From Pseudomonas entomophila (GTDB lineage: Bacteria > Pseudomonadota > Gammaproteobacteria > Pseudomonadales > Pseudomonadaceae), in NCBI RefSeq assembly GCF_013523165.1, contig NZ_JAAMQI010000005.1, forward strand, positions 62,001 to 126,000: 64,000 bases of DNA, given 5' to 3'. This document shows, in pieces, positions 34,825-45,363 of this stretch. The first letter of the stretch is position 1. Each line of letters starts with the position of its first letter. A program made the translations under genes and the position numbers. The notes below the pieces were generated by a model, which saw nothing but the letters and a program-made list of their open reading frames with translations, had not been told where the DNA came from and did not search any database.

Positions 34825-35568
34825 GTGAGCCAAGACCCCGACCGCCTCTTTGCCCAACCCTTGGAGCAAGTGCCCGACTTCGTGTTCAACGAGGACGTGG
34901 TGCGGGTGTTCCCGGACATGATCAAGCGCTCCGTGCCGGGTTACCCGACCATCGTGGAAAACCTCGGCGTGGTCGCTGCGCGTTTCGCCCAACCCGGTAC
35001 GGCGCTGTACGACCTGGGCGCGTCGCTCGGCGCGGTCACCCAGGCGTTGCGTCGGCACGTCCGTACCGAAGGCTGTCGCGTGGTCGCGGTGGACAACTCG
35101 GCGGCCATGGTCGAACGCTGCCGCCAGTACCTGACGGCACAGGACTCGATGTTCCAGGAGCTGCTGCCGGTCCAGGTGGTGGAGGCCGACATCCTGGCCT
35201 TGCCGCTGGAACCTGCCTCGGTGGTGGCGATGAACTTCACCCTGCAGTTCATCGCGCCTGACGAACGCCTGGCCCTGCTGAGCCGGATCCGCCAGGCACT
35301 GCTGCCCGGCGGTGCGCTGATCCTGTCCGAGAAGCTGCGCTTCGAAGAGCCCCAGGCCCAGGCGCTGCTCGGCGACCTGCACCTGGACTTCAAGCGCGCC
35401 AACGGCTACAGCGACCTGGAAATCGCCCAGAAACGCAGCGCCATCGAACACGTGATGAAACCGGACAGCCTCGAGATCCACCGCGAACGCCTGTTGGCGG
35501 CGGGCTTCTCTCACGTGGTGCCCTGGTTCCAATGCCTCAACTTCGCCTCCCTGATTGCCCTGCCATGA
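34825..35568 (+). CDS. cmoA: Carboxy-S-adenosyl-L-methionine synthase CmoA
   Basis: CmoA makes carboxy-SAM from SAM and prephenate, used for 5-oxyacetyluridine at the tRNA wobble position. At 247 aa it has normal length. It begins [20 protein letters not shown] and has the SAM motif [16 protein letters not shown], followed by [16 protein letters not shown]. The start is GTG 34825 with CTGGAA upstream. The stop overlaps the cmoB start (ATGA), as expected for the two-step pathway. Confidence 0.96.
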   Translation: MSQDPDRLFAQPLEQVPDFVFNEDVVRVFPDMIKRSVPGYPTIVENLGVVAARFAQPGTALYDLGASLGAVTQALRRHVRTEGCRVVAVDNSAAMVERCRQYLTAQDSMFQELLPVQVVEADILALPLEPASVVAMNFTLQFIAPDERLALLSRIRQALLPGGALILSEKLRFEEPQAQALLGDLHLDFKRANGYSDLEIAQKRSAIEHVMKPDSLEIHRERLLAAGFSHVVPWFQCLNFASLIALP

Positions 35569-36521
35569 TCGATCTCTCGCCGCTGCTTCAACGCCTTGCC
35601 CCTACGCCACTGGCCCAGTGGGCTGCTACCCTGCCCGCCCAACTGGAGGCCAAACTGCGCAAGGGTCACGGGGACCTGGCACGCTGGCAGGCCGCCGTCG
35701 ATGCCCTGCCCGACCTGCACCCTGGCGATATCGACCTGAGCGACGGTGTGCGCCTGGACGCTGCCTGCGACGAGGCGACGCGCCAGCAGGTGCGCACTGC
35801 GCTGATGGGGCTCTCGCCCTGGCGCAAGGGGCCGTTCGACCTGTTCGGGGTGCACGTCGACACCGAATGGCGTTCGGACTGGAAATGGTCGCGCGTGGCA
35901 CCGCACCTGGACCTGGTCGGCAAGCGGGTCCTGGACGTTGGCTGCGGCAACGGCTACTACCAGTGGCGCATGCTCGGGGCGGGCGCCGACCTGGTCGTGG
36001 GCATCGACCCGAACTGGCTGTTCTTCTGCCAGTTCCAGGCCGTGCAGCGCTACCTGCCGCACCACCCTGCCTGGCACCTGCCCTTCGCGCTGGAAGAGCT
36101 GCCCGCGCAACTGGAAGGTTTCGACACCGTGTTCTCCATGGGCGTGTTCTATCACCGCCGCTCGCCCATCGAGCACCTGCTGGCGCTCAAGGACTGCCTG
36201 GTCAAGGGAGGCGAACTGGTGCTGGAGACCCTGGTCATCGAAGGCGACGAGCAGCAGATGCTGGTGCCCGAAGACCGCTACGCGCAGATGCGCAACGTCT
36301 GGTTCCTGCCGTCGGTGCCGGCGCTGGCACGCTTGATGCGCCGCGCCGGGTTCAGCGACGTGCGGTGCGTGGACGTCAGCGTCACCCAGGTCGACGAGCA
36401 GCGCAGCACGCCCTGGATGCGCTATCAGTCACTCAGCGACTTCCTCGATCCGAACGATCCGACCCGTACGGTCGAAGGCCTGCCCGCGCCACGCCGTGCG
36501 GTGATGGTGGCGCGCAAGTGA
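35565..36521 (+). CDS. cmoB: tRNA U34 carboxymethyltransferase CmoB
   Basis: CmoB transfers the carboxymethyl group from carboxy-SAM to 5-hydroxyuridine-34 of tRNA. At 318 aa, the methyltransferase core has [20 protein letters not shown] and [16 protein letters not shown], and the [20 protein letters not shown] stretch is characteristic of CmoB. The ATG at 35565 overlaps the cmoA stop. The stop lies 16 nt from the convergent pdxJ end. Confidence 0.96.
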   Translation: MIDLSPLLQRLAPTPLAQWAATLPAQLEAKLRKGHGDLARWQAAVDALPDLHPGDIDLSDGVRLDAACDEATRQQVRTALMGLSPWRKGPFDLFGVHVDTEWRSDWKWSRVAPHLDLVGKRVLDVGCGNGYYQWRMLGAGADLVVGIDPNWLFFCQFQAVQRYLPHHPAWHLPFALEELPAQLEGFDTVFSMGVFYHRRSPIEHLLALKDCLVKGGELVLETLVIEGDEQQMLVPEDRYAQMRNVWFLPSVPALARLMRRAGFSDVRCVDVSVTQVDEQRSTPWMRYQSLSDFLDPNDPTRTVEGLPAPRRAVMVARK

Positions 36522-36537
36522 TGCGCGCCCCAGGGCT

Positions 36538-37278
36538 TTAACGCGCCGCCGCGACGATCAAGGCCTTCATCTCGGCCACGGCGGCCTTGAACCCGACGAA
36601 CAAGGCATGGGCCACCAGGGCGTGACCGATGTTCAGCTCGTTGAGGCCACGAATCGCCGCTACCGCCTCGACGTTGTGGTAGTGCAGGCCGTGCCCGGCA
36701 TTGACGATCAGGCCCTGCTCCACGCCCTTGGCCACGCCCTGCGCGATACGCTCGAGCTCGAGCGCCACCTCGGTCGGGGTCTGCGCGTCGGCATAGCGCC
36801 CGGTGTGCAGCTCGATGGCCGGCGCACCCACGCGGCGGGCCGCTTCGATCTGCCTGGGATCGGCGTCGATGAACAACGAGACTTCGGCACCGGTCCGCGC
36901 CAGGCGCTCGACCGCCGCGTGGATGCGCGCTTCCTGACCCGCCACGTCCAGCCCGCCCTCGGTGGTCAGCTCCTGGCGGGTTTCGGGCACCAGGCAGACA
37001 TGCGCCGGACGAATGCGCTCGGCGAACGCGATCATCTCCTCGGTGACGCCCATCTCGAAGTTCATGCGGGTCTGCAGGACGTCCTTGAGCAGCAGCACGT
37101 CGCGGTCCTGGATGTGCCGGCGGTCTTCGCGCAGGTGCACGGTGATGCCGTCGGCGCCCGCCTCCTCGGCGTCCAGCGCGGCCTTGACCGGGTCCGGGTA
37201 ACGCGTGCCCCGGGCCTGGCGCAGGGTCGCGACGTGGTCGATGTTGACGCCAAGAAGGATGCGGTTGCTGTGGGTCAC
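36538..37278 (-). CDS. pdxJ: Pyridoxine 5'-phosphate synthase PdxJ
   Basis: PdxJ condenses 3-amino-2-oxopropyl phosphate with deoxyxylulose-5-phosphate in vitamin B6 synthesis. At 246 aa it begins with [20 protein letters not shown] and has [32 protein letters not shown] and the late [18 protein letters not shown]. The start is GTG (37276-37278) behind CAGGAG. It follows recO on the minus strand with a 43-nt gap, the conserved recO-pdxJ arrangement. Confidence 0.97.
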   Translation of the reverse strand: MTHSNRILLGVNIDHVATLRQARGTRYPDPVKAALDAEEAGADGITVHLREDRRHIQDRDVLLLKDVLQTRMNFEMGVTEEMIAFAERIRPAHVCLVPETRQELTTEGGLDVAGQEARIHAAVERLARTGAEVSLFIDADPRQIEAARRVGAPAIELHTGRYADAQTPTEVALELERIAQGVAKGVEQGLIVNAGHGLHYHNVEAVAAIRGLNELNIGHALVAHALFVGFKAAVAEMKALIVAAAR

Positions 37279-37321
37279 GAAGGGCGCTCCTGAAAGTTGA
37301 GCCCCACAGCATACGACGTGC

Positions 37322-38005
37322 TCAGCGCTTGCGAAACAGTTCGCGACTGACCAGCGGCTTGGACCCCAGGTGCACGGCCAGCGCCTGACGCATCAGGCGC
37401 TTGGCGGCCAGCAAGCTGCCAGGCGCGTCCCAGTCGGCATCGGCCAGGGCCAGCAGATCGGCCCCGGTGAATAGCCCTGGCTGCGCCAGCTCCACCCGTT
37501 CGAGACCGGCATCGACGTGTAGACGGTACAGGGCACCCGGCTCGATCGCCTCGCCCTGGACGTCCTGGTTCAACGAGAAGGCGTAGCCCAGCTCGTCCAG
37601 CAAACGCCACTCGAAGGCCCGCAGCAAGGGTTCCAGCGCACGCCCTTCGGCCAGCGCCTGCAACGTCAGGCCATAGTGTTCGAACAGCACCGGGTGCGGC
37701 ACTTCAGGGGCCAGCAGGCGCACCAGCAGCTCGTTGAGGTAGAGCCCGCTGAACAGGGCATCGCCGTGCAGCCAGGGCGCATTGCCGACGCCCTCCAAGC
37801 GGCCCACGGTCTTGAGCTCGCCACGCCCGCGCAGCTCGACCTCGAGCAGGGCGAACGGCCGCATGACGCTGCCGCTCTTGCCCCGTGCGCGGCGCAGGAC
37901 GCCGCGTACGCAGCCTTGCGGCGTGAAGAAGTCCACCAGGGCACTGGCTTCGCGATAGGCCCGGCTGTGCAGCACGTAGGCCGGTTGTCCGACAGCTTGC
38001 TGCAT
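37322..38005 (-). CDS. recO: DNA repair protein RecO
   Basis: RecO mediates RecA loading on SSB-coated DNA in the RecFOR pathway. At 227 aa, the N-terminal OB-fold starts [20 protein letters not shown] and the second half is helical ([20 protein letters not shown]). Zinc-binding cysteines are not obvious, as in other gammaproteobacterial RecO. It follows era; a GGCCTGCC-gggc-GGCAGGCC hairpin lies in the 51-nt gap (38029-38048). Confidence 0.95.
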   Translation of the reverse strand: MQQAVGQPAYVLHSRAYREASALVDFFTPQGCVRGVLRRARGKSGSVMRPFALLEVELRGRGELKTVGRLEGVGNAPWLHGDALFSGLYLNELLVRLLAPEVPHPVLFEHYGLTLQALAEGRALEPLLRAFEWRLLDELGYAFSLNQDVQGEAIEPGALYRLHVDAGLERVELAQPGLFTGADLLALADADWDAPGSLLAAKRLMRQALAVHLGSKPLVSRELFRKR

Positions 38006-38056
38006 CAGGCATCGTTCCTGGCGGGGGCGGCCTGCCGGGCGGCAGGCCAGGCCGTG

Positions 38057-38965
38057 TTACAGATCGCCGTAACCGAGCGAACGCAGGGCGCGCTCGTCGT
38101 CGGACCAGCCACCCTTGACCTTGACCCACAGGTTGAGCATGACCTTGGCGTCGAACAGGGTTTCCATGTCCTTGCGGGCGTCCGAGCCGATGCGCTTGAT
38201 GCGCTCGCCCTTGTCGCCAATGATGATCTTCTTCTGGCCATCACGCTCGACCAGGATCAGTGCATGGATGTGCAGCACATGGCCCTGCTGCTTGAATTCC
38301 TCGATCTCGACGGTGATCTGGTACGGCAGTTCGGCACCGAGCTGGCGCATGATCTTCTCGCGCACCAGTTCGGCGGCCAGGAAGCGGCTGCTGCGGTCGG
38401 TGATCTGGTCTTCCGGGAAGAAATGCTCGTTCTCCGGCAGGTGCTTGGCGATCAGGCCCTCGAGGGCCTCGAGGTTGTGGCCCTGCTGCGCCGAGATCGG
38501 CACGATCTCGGCCGCTGGCAATTGGGTCTGCAACCACTGCAGGTGCGGGATCAGCTCGGCCTTCTCGTCCAGGCGATCGGTCTTGTTGACCGCCAGGATC
38601 ACCGGCCCTTCGACGTACTGGATACGCTCGAGCACCAGTTGGTCCTCGTCGGTCCAGCGCGCCCGGTCGACCACGAAGATCACCACGTCGACGTCCTTGA
38701 GGGCGGCCGAGGCGTTGCGGTTCATGTAGCGGTTCAGGGCCTTGTCGTTGGCCTTGTGCATGCCCGGCGTGTCGACGTAGATGGCCTGCACCTCGCCTTC
38801 GGTCTTGATCCCGAGCATGTTGTGCCGAGTGGTCTGCGGCTTGCGCGAGGTGATCGCCAGCTTTTGCCCGAGGATGTGGTTGAGCAAGGTCGACTTGCCC
38901 ACGTTCGGGCGGCCCACGATGGCCACGTAGCCGCAGCGGGTCGAAGTGTTCTCAGTCATTGCCAT
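38057..38965 (-). CDS. era: GTPase Era
   Basis: An essential GTPase that assists 16S rRNA maturation and 30S assembly. At 302 aa, G1 is [10 protein letters not shown]3 is DTPGMH and G4 is NKTD, and the C-terminal KH domain includes [20 protein letters not shown]. The start at 38963-38965 (MAMTEN) overlaps the rnc 3' end by 14 nt; an internal ATG two codons later (38957-38959) is an alternative. The rnc-era coupling is conserved. Confidence 0.97.
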   Translation of the reverse strand: MAMTENTSTRCGYVAIVGRPNVGKSTLLNHILGQKLAITSRKPQTTRHNMLGIKTEGEVQAIYVDTPGMHKANDKALNRYMNRNASAALKDVDVVIFVVDRARWTDEDQLVLERIQYVEGPVILAVNKTDRLDEKAELIPHLQWLQTQLPAAEIVPISAQQGHNLEALEGLIAKHLPENEHFFPEDQITDRSSRFLAAELVREKIMRQLGAELPYQITVEIEEFKQQGHVLHIHALILVERDGQKKIIIGDKGERIKRIGSDARKDMETLFDAKVMLNLWVKVKGGWSDDERALRSLGYGDL

Positions 38966-39641
38966 TCTCCACGCCCAAGGCGATCAGTGCGGACGCCGCG
39001 GCGACCTGTTCAGCGATGCGCCGGCTCACGCCCTGGCCACGGCTCTTGTTGTTGAGCAGAACCACCTCGCACTCGACGAGGAAGGTGCGGCAGTGGGGTT
39101 CGCCCTGGATGTCCACCACTTCGTAGCGCGGCAGTTCACAGCCACGCGACTGCAGGAACTCCTGCAACCGGGTCTTGGGGTCCTTGTTGGTGTCGACCAG
39201 GGTCAGCCCTTCGAACTCGTCGACCAGCCAGGCCAGGATGCGCTCGCGCGCGGCCTGCATGCCGGCATCCAGGTAGATCGCGCCGATCAAGGCTTCCAGT
39301 GCGTCGGCCAGAATCGACTCACGACGAAAGCCGCCGCTCTTGAGCTCGCCCGAGCCCAGGCGCAGGTATTCGCCCAGGTCGAAGCCGCGGGCCAGTCGGG
39401 CCAGGGTCTCGCCCTTGACCAGCCGAGCGCGCAGCCGCGACAGCTGGCCTTCGCGCGCCTGCGGGAAGCGCTCGAACAGCGCCTCGCCTGCGACGAAGTT
39501 GAGGATCGCATCGCCCAGGAACTCCAGGCGCTCGTTGTTGCGGCCAGCGAAGCTGCGGTGGGTCAAGGCCAGCACCATCTGGTCCTGGTCCTTGAAGGTG
39601 TAGCCCAGCTTGCGCTCGAGACGACTCAGCGGTGCGCTCAT
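38952..39641 (-). CDS. rnc: Ribonuclease III
   Basis: A double-strand-specific endoribonuclease for rRNA and mRNA processing. At 229 aa, the catalytic signature [13 protein letters not shown] lies near residue 33 and the second acidic site is [16 protein letters not shown]. The C-terminal dsRNA-binding domain includes [20 protein letters not shown]. The ATG at 39639-39641 overlaps the stop of a possible 21-codon frame (39638-39703). era begins within its 3' end. Confidence 0.97.
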   Translation of the reverse strand: MSAPLSRLERKLGYTFKDQDQMVLALTHRSFAGRNNERLEFLGDAILNFVAGEALFERFPQAREGQLSRLRARLVKGETLARLARGFDLGEYLRLGSGELKSGGFRRESILADALEALIGAIYLDAGMQAARERILAWLVDEFEGLTLVDTNKDPKTRLQEFLQSRGCELPRYEVVDIQGEPHCRTFLVECEVVLLNNKSRGQGVSRRIAEQVAAASALIALGVENGND

Positions 39642-39703
39642 GCCACCACCCGACGGGCAGAGCCGGTCTTCTTGTTCGGCGTCTCGCGAAGGAGCGCCGT
39701 CAT
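39638..39703 (-). CDS. Possible 21-residue frame coupled to rnc
   Basis: ATG at 39701-39703 opens a frame reading [20 protein letters not shown] plus A that stops with TGA at 39638-39640, overlapping the rnc start as ATGA. The same frame remains open upstream to a stop at 39800-39802. No good Shine-Dalgarno is seen. Many pseudomonads have a DUF4845 gene between lepB and rnc; the 208-nt gap here is too short for one, so this could be a remnant, a leader peptide or chance. Low certainty. Confidence 0.25.
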   Translation of the reverse strand: MTALLRETPNKKTGSARRVVA

Positions 39704-39849
39704 GTTCAACACAGTGTTCAAATCAACATCCTGGAAAGACTGTTTGGCTGTGCGCCCCGTTCGGGCGTGGCCGGTGCATTCGACCGTCTTGGACACAGCC
39801 TATGCCATAAATGCATTCGGCGCCGTCTTGCGACAGCGCCGATTGGGTA

Positions 39850-40704
39850 TTACCGGATCAGGCCGACCCGTGACAGCGTGGGCAAGTGGCTGAGCTTGGG
39901 CTCAGGCCAGCTCATCCACACGGCGAAGGCTTTGCCGACGATGTTGCGGTCGGGCACCATGCCGTGCAGCGCCTGCGGGATGTTGGGATCGTCCCAGAAG
40001 CGGCTGTCGTTGGAGTTGTCGCGGTTGTCGCCCATCATGAAGTAGTGGCCGGCCGGCACGGTCCACTGCTGGTCCGGCATGACACGGCTACGCCGCATCT
40101 CCTTGCGGATCAGGTGCTCGGCGGCGCCCAGCTGCTCCTTGTACCGCTGGGCGCTGCCCAGGGTGCCAGGCTCGGGGCCGACCAGTTGCTCGGCGATCGG
40201 TTGGTCGTTGACGTACAGGTGCTTGTCGGCGGTGTAACGCACCGTGTCACCCGGCACGCCCACGACCCGCTTGATGTAGTTGACGTTCGGATCGCTCGGG
40301 TAGCGGAACACCATCACGTCGCCGCGCTGGGGGTTGCCCACTTCGATGATCTTCTTGTCCAGCACCGGCAGGCGAATGCCGTAGGAGAACTTGTTCACCA
40401 GGATGAAATCGCCCACTTCCAGGGTCGGTTTCATCGACCCCGACGGAATCTGGAACGGCTCGACCAGGAACGAACGCAGCACCAGCACGATGAACAGCAC
40501 CGGGAAGAACGACTTGCCGTACTCGACCAGCAACGGCTCCTTGTCCAGTCGCTCGACCACGGCCATGTCTGGCTGGCTGACACTGTTCTGGTAGTTGGCG
40601 ATGGCTGCCCGCCGACGCGGTGCGAGCAGCACCAGGTCGATCAGGGCCAACGCACCACAGACGGCAACGGCGATGACGAGCAACAGCGGGAAATTTAGCG
40701 ACAT
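39850..40704 (-). CDS. lepB: Signal peptidase I
   Basis: An inner-membrane protease that removes Sec and Tat signal peptides. At 284 aa it has two N-terminal membrane segments (FPLLLVIAVAVCGALALIDL and FFPVLFIVLVLRSFLVEPF). The catalytic Ser is in IPSGSMKPTLEVGDF and the catalytic Lys in NYIKRVVGVPGD; the late box GHYFMMGDNRDNSNDSRFWD is intact. It lies 5 nt after lepA on the minus strand, the conserved lepA-lepB pair. Confidence 0.97.
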   Translation of the reverse strand: MSLNFPLLLVIAVAVCGALALIDLVLLAPRRRAAIANYQNSVSQPDMAVVERLDKEPLLVEYGKSFFPVLFIVLVLRSFLVEPFQIPSGSMKPTLEVGDFILVNKFSYGIRLPVLDKKIIEVGNPQRGDVMVFRYPSDPNVNYIKRVVGVPGDTVRYTADKHLYVNDQPIAEQLVGPEPGTLGSAQRYKEQLGAAEHLIRKEMRRSRVMPDQQWTVPAGHYFMMGDNRDNSNDSRFWDDPNIPQALHGMVPDRNIVGKAFAVWMSWPEPKLSHLPTLSRVGLIR

Positions 40705-40709
40705 AGGAC

Positions 40710-42509
40710 CTAGCTATCCAACTTGAGCACGGCGAGGAAGGCTTCTTGTGGAATCTCCACGTTGCCGACCTGCTTCATGCGTTTCTTACCGGCCTTCTGC
40801 TTCTCGAGCAGCTTGCGCTTACGGCTCACGTCGCCACCGTAGCACTTGGCCAGAACGTTTTTCCTGAGGGCCTTGACGGTCGTCCGGGCGACGATCTGGC
40901 CGCCGATGGCAGCCTGGATCGCGACGTCGAACATCTGCCGAGGAATCAGCTCCTTCATCTTCTCGGTCAAGGCGCGCCCTTTGTAGTGCGCGTTGTCCCG
41001 ATGCACGATCAGCGCCAGTGCATCGACCTTGTCGCCGTTGATCAACACGTCCAGCTTGACCAGGTTGGCCGACTGGTAGCGGTCGAAATGGTAGTCCAGC
41101 GACGCATAGCCACGGCTGGTGGACTTCAGGCGATCGAAGAAGTCCAGCACCACCTCGTTCATCGGCAGGTCGTACCGCACCTGCACCTGCGCGCCCAGGA
41201 ACTGCATGTCGCGCTGGACGCCACGCTTCTCGATGCACAGGGTAATGACGTTGCCCAGGTGCTCCTGAGGCACAAGGATGTTGGCCGAGACGATCGGCTC
41301 GCGGAAATCTTCGACCGAGGAGACGTCCGGAAGCTTGGATGGGTTGTCGACGTAGATGGTTTCACCGGTCTTGAGCTTGACCTCGAAGATCACGCTCGGC
41401 GCCGTGGTGATCAGGTCCAGGTCGTACTCGCGCTCCAGGCGCTCCTGGATGATCTCCATGTGCAGCATGCCGAGGAAGCCGCAACGGAAACCGAAGCCCA
41501 GGGCGTCGGAGCTTTCCGGCAGGTACTGCAGCGACGAGTCGTTCAGGGTCAGCTTCTGCAGGGCGTCGCGGAAGTCCTCGAAGTCGTCGGAGCTGACCGG
41601 GAACAGGCCGGCGTAGACCTGGGGCTGGATCTTCTTGAAGCCCGAGAGCACTTCGACTTCCGGCGTCGAGGACAGGGTCAGGGTGTCGCCCACCGGCGCG
41701 CCGTGGATGTCCTTGATGCTGGCGATGATGAAACCGACTTCACCGGCCTTCAGGTCGGGCATCTGGGTGTGCTTGGGGTTGAAGACACCGACGCTGTCGA
41801 CCAGGTGCACCTTGCCGGTGGACTTGACCAGGATCTTGTCGCCCTTCTTGACCCGGCCCTGGCGCACACGCACCAGCGAGACCACGCCCAGGTAGTTGTC
41901 GAACCAGGAGTCGATGATCAGCGCCTGCAGCGGTGCGTCGATCTCGCCCTCGGGCGCGGGGATGGTCTGTACCAGGCGCTCGAGCACCTCGTCCACGCCC
42001 ATGCCGCTCTTGGCGCTGCACGCGACCGCGTCGGTGGCGTCGATGCCGATGATCTTCTCGATCTCGTCCTTGACGCGATCGGGATCGGCCTGCGGCAGAT
42101 CCATCTTGTTCAGCACGGGCATGACTTCCAGGCCCTGCTCGATGGCCGTGTAGCAGTTGGCGACGGACTGAGCCTCGACGCCCTGCCCCGCATCGACCAC
42201 CAGCAAGGCGCCTTCACAGGCCGCCAGCGAACGGCTGACCTCGTAGGTGAAGTCGACGTGACCAGGGGTGTCGATGAAGTTGAGCTGGTAGGTCTTGCCG
42301 TCACGCGCCTTGTAATGCAGCGTCACGCTGTGGGCCTTGATGGTGATCCCGCGCTCGCGCTCCAGGTCCATCGAATCAAGTACCTGGGCTTCCATCTCGC
42401 GCGCCGTCAGGCCGCCGCACAGTTGGATGAACCGGTCGGCCAGCGTCGACTTGCCATGGTCGATGTGGGCGATGATGGAGAAATTGCGGATATGACTCAA
42501 ATCACTCAC
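40710..42509 (-). CDS. lepA: Elongation factor 4 (LepA)
   Basis: A ribosome-associated translational GTPase, 599 aa. G1 is [10 protein letters not shown]3 is DTPGHVDF and G4 is NKMD. The C-terminal unique domain contains [20 protein letters not shown] and [20 protein letters not shown]. The start is GTG (42507-42509) with a weak ribosome site, reading [20 protein letters not shown]. lepB follows directly. Confidence 0.97.
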   Translation of the reverse strand: MSDLSHIRNFSIIAHIDHGKSTLADRFIQLCGGLTAREMEAQVLDSMDLERERGITIKAHSVTLHYKARDGKTYQLNFIDTPGHVDFTYEVSRSLAACEGALLVVDAGQGVEAQSVANCYTAIEQGLEVMPVLNKMDLPQADPDRVKDEIEKIIGIDATDAVACSAKSGMGVDEVLERLVQTIPAPEGEIDAPLQALIIDSWFDNYLGVVSLVRVRQGRVKKGDKILVKSTGKVHLVDSVGVFNPKHTQMPDLKAGEVGFIIASIKDIHGAPVGDTLTLSSTPEVEVLSGFKKIQPQVYAGLFPVSSDDFEDFRDALQKLTLNDSSLQYLPESSDALGFGFRCGFLGMLHMEIIQERLEREYDLDLITTAPSVIFEVKLKTGETIYVDNPSKLPDVSSVEDFREPIVSANILVPQEHLGNVITLCIEKRGVQRDMQFLGAQVQVRYDLPMNEVVLDFFDRLKSTSRGYASLDYHFDRYQSANLVKLDVLINGDKVDALALIVHRDNAHYKGRALTEKMKELIPRQMFDVAIQAAIGGQIVARTTVKALRKNVLAKCYGGDVSRKRKLLEKQKAGKKRMKQVGNVEIPQEAFLAVLKLDS

Positions 42510-42713
42510 GGGTCAACACTCGATAAGGCTGCGAGCCGGACGCCCGCGGAAAATAGCCAGGAATTGTACTGGAAAGAGGGGGGGTCGGCTACCTGAGTGA
42601 GTGGCAAGCCATGAGCGGCACGCTGCAAGCCGTGCGGTCGGGCCTGGAGGATCCCGTCAGGGTGCAGGCATTCCGATGGCTGCCCCCTTGGAAAGCGTCA
42701 GCCCTAATGAGCG

Positions 42714-42752
42714 CAGGGCCGGTGCACGGAACGAGTCCCCACACCGGCCCTG
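42714..42752. terminator. GC-rich hairpin between mucD and lepA
   Basis: CAGGGCCGGTG (42714-42724) and CACCGGCCCTG (42742-42752) form an 11-bp perfect stem with a 17-nt loop. On the plus strand TTTT follows directly (42753-42756); on the minus strand, the direction of mucD, the downstream side is not T-rich. It may still end or process the mucD transcript. The rest of the 282-nt gap 42510-42791 shows no gene. Confidence 0.45.
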
Positions 42753-42791
42753 TTTTCACTTGCCGCTTGCAGCGAGTGACCTACCGCTGCG

Positions 42792-44225
42792 TCATTCCGC
42801 CAGCTTGAAGGTGATGAAGCTGGCACGGCCCTGGCGCAGCACCCGCATCGACACGGAGCGGTTCTTCGGCAGGTCCTTGGCGATCTCGGTGAACTGCTTG
42901 GCCGAGGTGATCGCCTGGTTGTTCAGGTGGCTGATGACGTCGCCCGGACGCAGGCCGATCAGGGCAGCCGGGCCATCCTGCACGTCCTTGATGACCACAC
43001 CGCCCTTGAGCTCCAGCGATTTCTTCTGCTCGGCGCTCAGCTCGGCCACGGACACGCCCAGGCGGTTGCTGCTGCGCTCGGCGCCAGACTGGCCACCGGT
43101 GCCGATGTCGGCGTCGTCTTCCGGCAGCGCACCGACGGTCACGTCGAGGTTCTGGCGCTTGCCGTTGCGGATGATCTCCAGCTTGGCGGTGGCGCCATCC
43201 TTCAGGCTGCCGACCAGGTGCGGCAGGTCGGCGGACATGACGATCGGCTGACCATTCATGCTGAGGATCACGTCGCCGACCTGCAGGCCGCTCTTGGCCG
43301 CCGGGCCGTCTTCGAGCACCTGGGCCACCAGGGCGCCTGCAGGACGCTCGAGCCCGAAGGACTCGGCCAGGTCCTTGTTGACCTCCTGGATGACCACGCC
43401 CAGCCAGCCACGGCTGACCTTGCCGTCTTTCTTCAGCTGGTTGGACACGTCCAGCGCCACGTCGATCGGGATGGCGAAGGACAGCCCCATGAAGCCGCCC
43501 GAACGGGTGAAGATCTGCGAGTTGATGCCGACCACCTCCCCGTTCATGTTGAACAGCGGGCCACCGGAGTTGCCGGGGTTGATGGCCACGTCGGTCTGGA
43601 TGAACGGAACGTAGGTGTCGTTCGGCAGCGTGCGCCCCTTGGCGCTGACGATGCCCTTGGTCACCGAGTGATCGAAGCCGAACGGCGACCCGATGGCCAG
43701 CACCCATTCACCAACCTTGAGCTTTTCCGAATCGCCCAGCTTGACGGTCGGCAGGTTCTTGCCGTCCACCTTCAGCAGCGCCACGTCGGTGCGTGGGTCG
43801 GTACCGACCAGCTTGGCCTGCAATTCGCTGCGGTCGGACAGACGTACGATGATCTCGTCGGCATCGGCGATCACGTGGTTGTTGGTCAGCACGTAGCCGT
43901 CGCTGGAGATGATGAAGCCCGAGCCCAGCGACTGGGCCTCGCGCTGGCGGTCACCGCGCGGCGAGCGCGGCTGCTGCGGCAGGCCACGTTCGAAGAATTC
44001 GCGGAACATCGGCGGCAGGCCTTCCAGGTCGGGCATCTGGCCTTGTGCGACGCGCCGCGCAGGCAGCTTCTGCTTGGTACTGATGTTCACCACGGCAGGC
44101 GAGGCCTGCTCGACCAGTGTGGTGAAGTCAGGCAGGGCTTCCTGTGCCTGGGCGACGGCCAGCTGGCCGAGCATGAACACGGCAGCGAACATCGAGAGGT
44201 AGGATTTGAAACGAGGTAGTGACAT
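42792..44225 (-). CDS. mucD: Periplasmic serine protease MucD (DegP/HtrA family)
   Basis: A periplasmic protease/chaperone and negative factor for AlgU signalling. At 477 aa, a signal peptide (MFAAVFMLGQLAVAQA) precedes a trypsin-like domain with triad H117 (NNHVIADADE), D147 (RTDVALLK) and S220 (NPGNSGGPLF), then two PDZ domains (starting near RGWLGVVIQEVNKDLAESFG and NRLGVSVAELSAEQKKSLEL). It is separated from mucB by a 154-nt gap that contains a hairpin and AT-rich sequence, so it may have its own promoter. Confidence 0.96.
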   Translation of the reverse strand: MSLPRFKSYLSMFAAVFMLGQLAVAQAQEALPDFTTLVEQASPAVVNISTKQKLPARRVAQGQMPDLEGLPPMFREFFERGLPQQPRSPRGDRQREAQSLGSGFIISSDGYVLTNNHVIADADEIIVRLSDRSELQAKLVGTDPRTDVALLKVDGKNLPTVKLGDSEKLKVGEWVLAIGSPFGFDHSVTKGIVSAKGRTLPNDTYVPFIQTDVAINPGNSGGPLFNMNGEVVGINSQIFTRSGGFMGLSFAIPIDVALDVSNQLKKDGKVSRGWLGVVIQEVNKDLAESFGLERPAGALVAQVLEDGPAAKSGLQVGDVILSMNGQPIVMSADLPHLVGSLKDGATAKLEIIRNGKRQNLDVTVGALPEDDADIGTGGQSGAERSSNRLGVSVAELSAEQKKSLELKGGVVIKDVQDGPAALIGLRPGDVISHLNNQAITSAKQFTEIAKDLPKNRSVSMRVLRQGRASFITFKLAE

Positions 44226-44280
44226 ACGGCTCCCGTCAAAACGAGCGTAGTTGGCAATGAGGCCTCTGCAACGCAGGAGA

Positions 44281-44304
44281 GGTCAGGCGTCGAGGAGCCT
44301 GACC
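44281..44304 (-). terminator. Hairpin between mucB and mucD
   Basis: GGTCAGGC (44281-44288) and GCCTGACC (44297-44304) form an 8-bp stem with an 8-nt loop. In the minus-strand direction an AT-rich stretch (TTTTTTATA) precedes it. It could shape the mucD 5' leader or partly terminate the mucB transcript. Confidence 0.4.
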
Positions 44305-44379
44305 TATAAAAAATCCGCGCGCTTTTTGCAAATGACAAAACGTTAATTTCGTTTCAAGCCATGACCCGAAGGCCCGTCT

Positions 44380-45342
44380 TCACGGGCGCTCGGGACGGGC
44401 CTGGGGCCGCATGGACAGCGCCACGCGTTCGGCCGTGCCCAGCGGCACCTCGCCCACCACCGTGATCATGAACGCGCCCTCGGCGGTGTTCAGCTGCCTG
44501 GACACGGCCACGGTCGGCCCCACGGCCAGACGCATGTCCTTGACCTGCGTGTCGTCGACCGGCTCGAGGAACACCGAGAAGCGTGCCAGGCCGTCGTCGT
44601 ACAGCAGGCTTTCGACCCGGCTGTTGCGCTGTGGATCACGCCGTACGCTGCTGTCGGTCAACTCGAAACCAGGCGGCAGCCACTCGGCACGCCAGGCCGG
44701 CGCATCGTCGGTCGTGGCCACCGGCACGGGTTTGACGGGACGACAGGCGGCACCGGGGCGCAACTGCGCATCGGTCGGAGGCGTCGTGTCCAGGCGCGTC
44801 ATCTGGAAACGCTCCAGCAGCTGTCCCTTGTCGTTGGTCATCAGCGAACGCAGGAGTAGCCCGGTCTGGCGGTCGAGGTGATACTCGAAGCCATAGCGGT
44901 GCGCATCACGCGGGACCAGGCTGATGACCACGGCTTCACGACCGGCCACGCGCGAGCGTCCGGTGACCGTGAGGTCGTACCAGCTCATCAGCTTGAGGGG
45001 GTCGAGTACGGGAGCGGCCTGGCTGGCCGGTGTCAGGGCATCGTTACCCAAGGCGCCACTGACGCACTGGACCTTGCCATTGACGCGAACGATTTCCTGG
45101 GGGGCGTCGTCGAGTTGCGACAGGCGTTCACTGACCTTCCCTGCCTGGACGCGGCGCCAGATGTCGTGGGAAGAGAAGCTGCCGTTGCGCTCGTAAATGA
45201 AAGAACCTTGGTAGCTCTGTCCTTGCTCGGCGTGGGCCAGCCTGTTCAGCCAGTCATTCGCCTCGGGCGAAGAACTGGCTGCCAGTGCAGGCGCCGCCAT
45301 CAAGCCGCTGAAGACCAGCGGCCACAGTGGTAGCGCACGCAT
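44380..45342 (-). CDS. mucB: Sigma factor AlgU regulatory protein MucB
   Basis: A periplasmic protein (RseB family) that binds the MucA periplasmic domain and shields it from proteolysis until lipid-type signals release it. At 320 aa, a signal peptide (PLWPLVFSGLMAAPALAA) is followed by the MucB/RseB N-terminal domain (EQGQSYQGSFIYERNGSFSS) and C-terminal domain (AWRAEWLPPGFELTDSSVRR). It lies 21 nt after mucA. No mucC follows; the next gene is mucD. Confidence 0.95.
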   Translation of the reverse strand: MRALPLWPLVFSGLMAAPALAASSSPEANDWLNRLAHAEQGQSYQGSFIYERNGSFSSHDIWRRVQAGKVSERLSQLDDAPQEIVRVNGKVQCVSGALGNDALTPASQAAPVLDPLKLMSWYDLTVTGRSRVAGREAVVISLVPRDAHRYGFEYHLDRQTGLLLRSLMTNDKGQLLERFQMTRLDTTPPTDAQLRPGAACRPVKPVPVATTDDAPAWRAEWLPPGFELTDSSVRRDPQRNSRVESLLYDDGLARFSVFLEPVDDTQVKDMRLAVGPTVAVSRQLNTAEGAFMITVVGEVPLGTAERVALSMRPQARPERP

Positions 45343-45363
45343 GAACGTCCTTGATCAGTGGTA

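Noticed and set aside
42601..43251. 216-codon plus-strand frame between lepA and mucD
   Set aside because: It overlaps the mucD 3' end in antisense and crosses a GC-rich hairpin. There is no ribosome site or domain.
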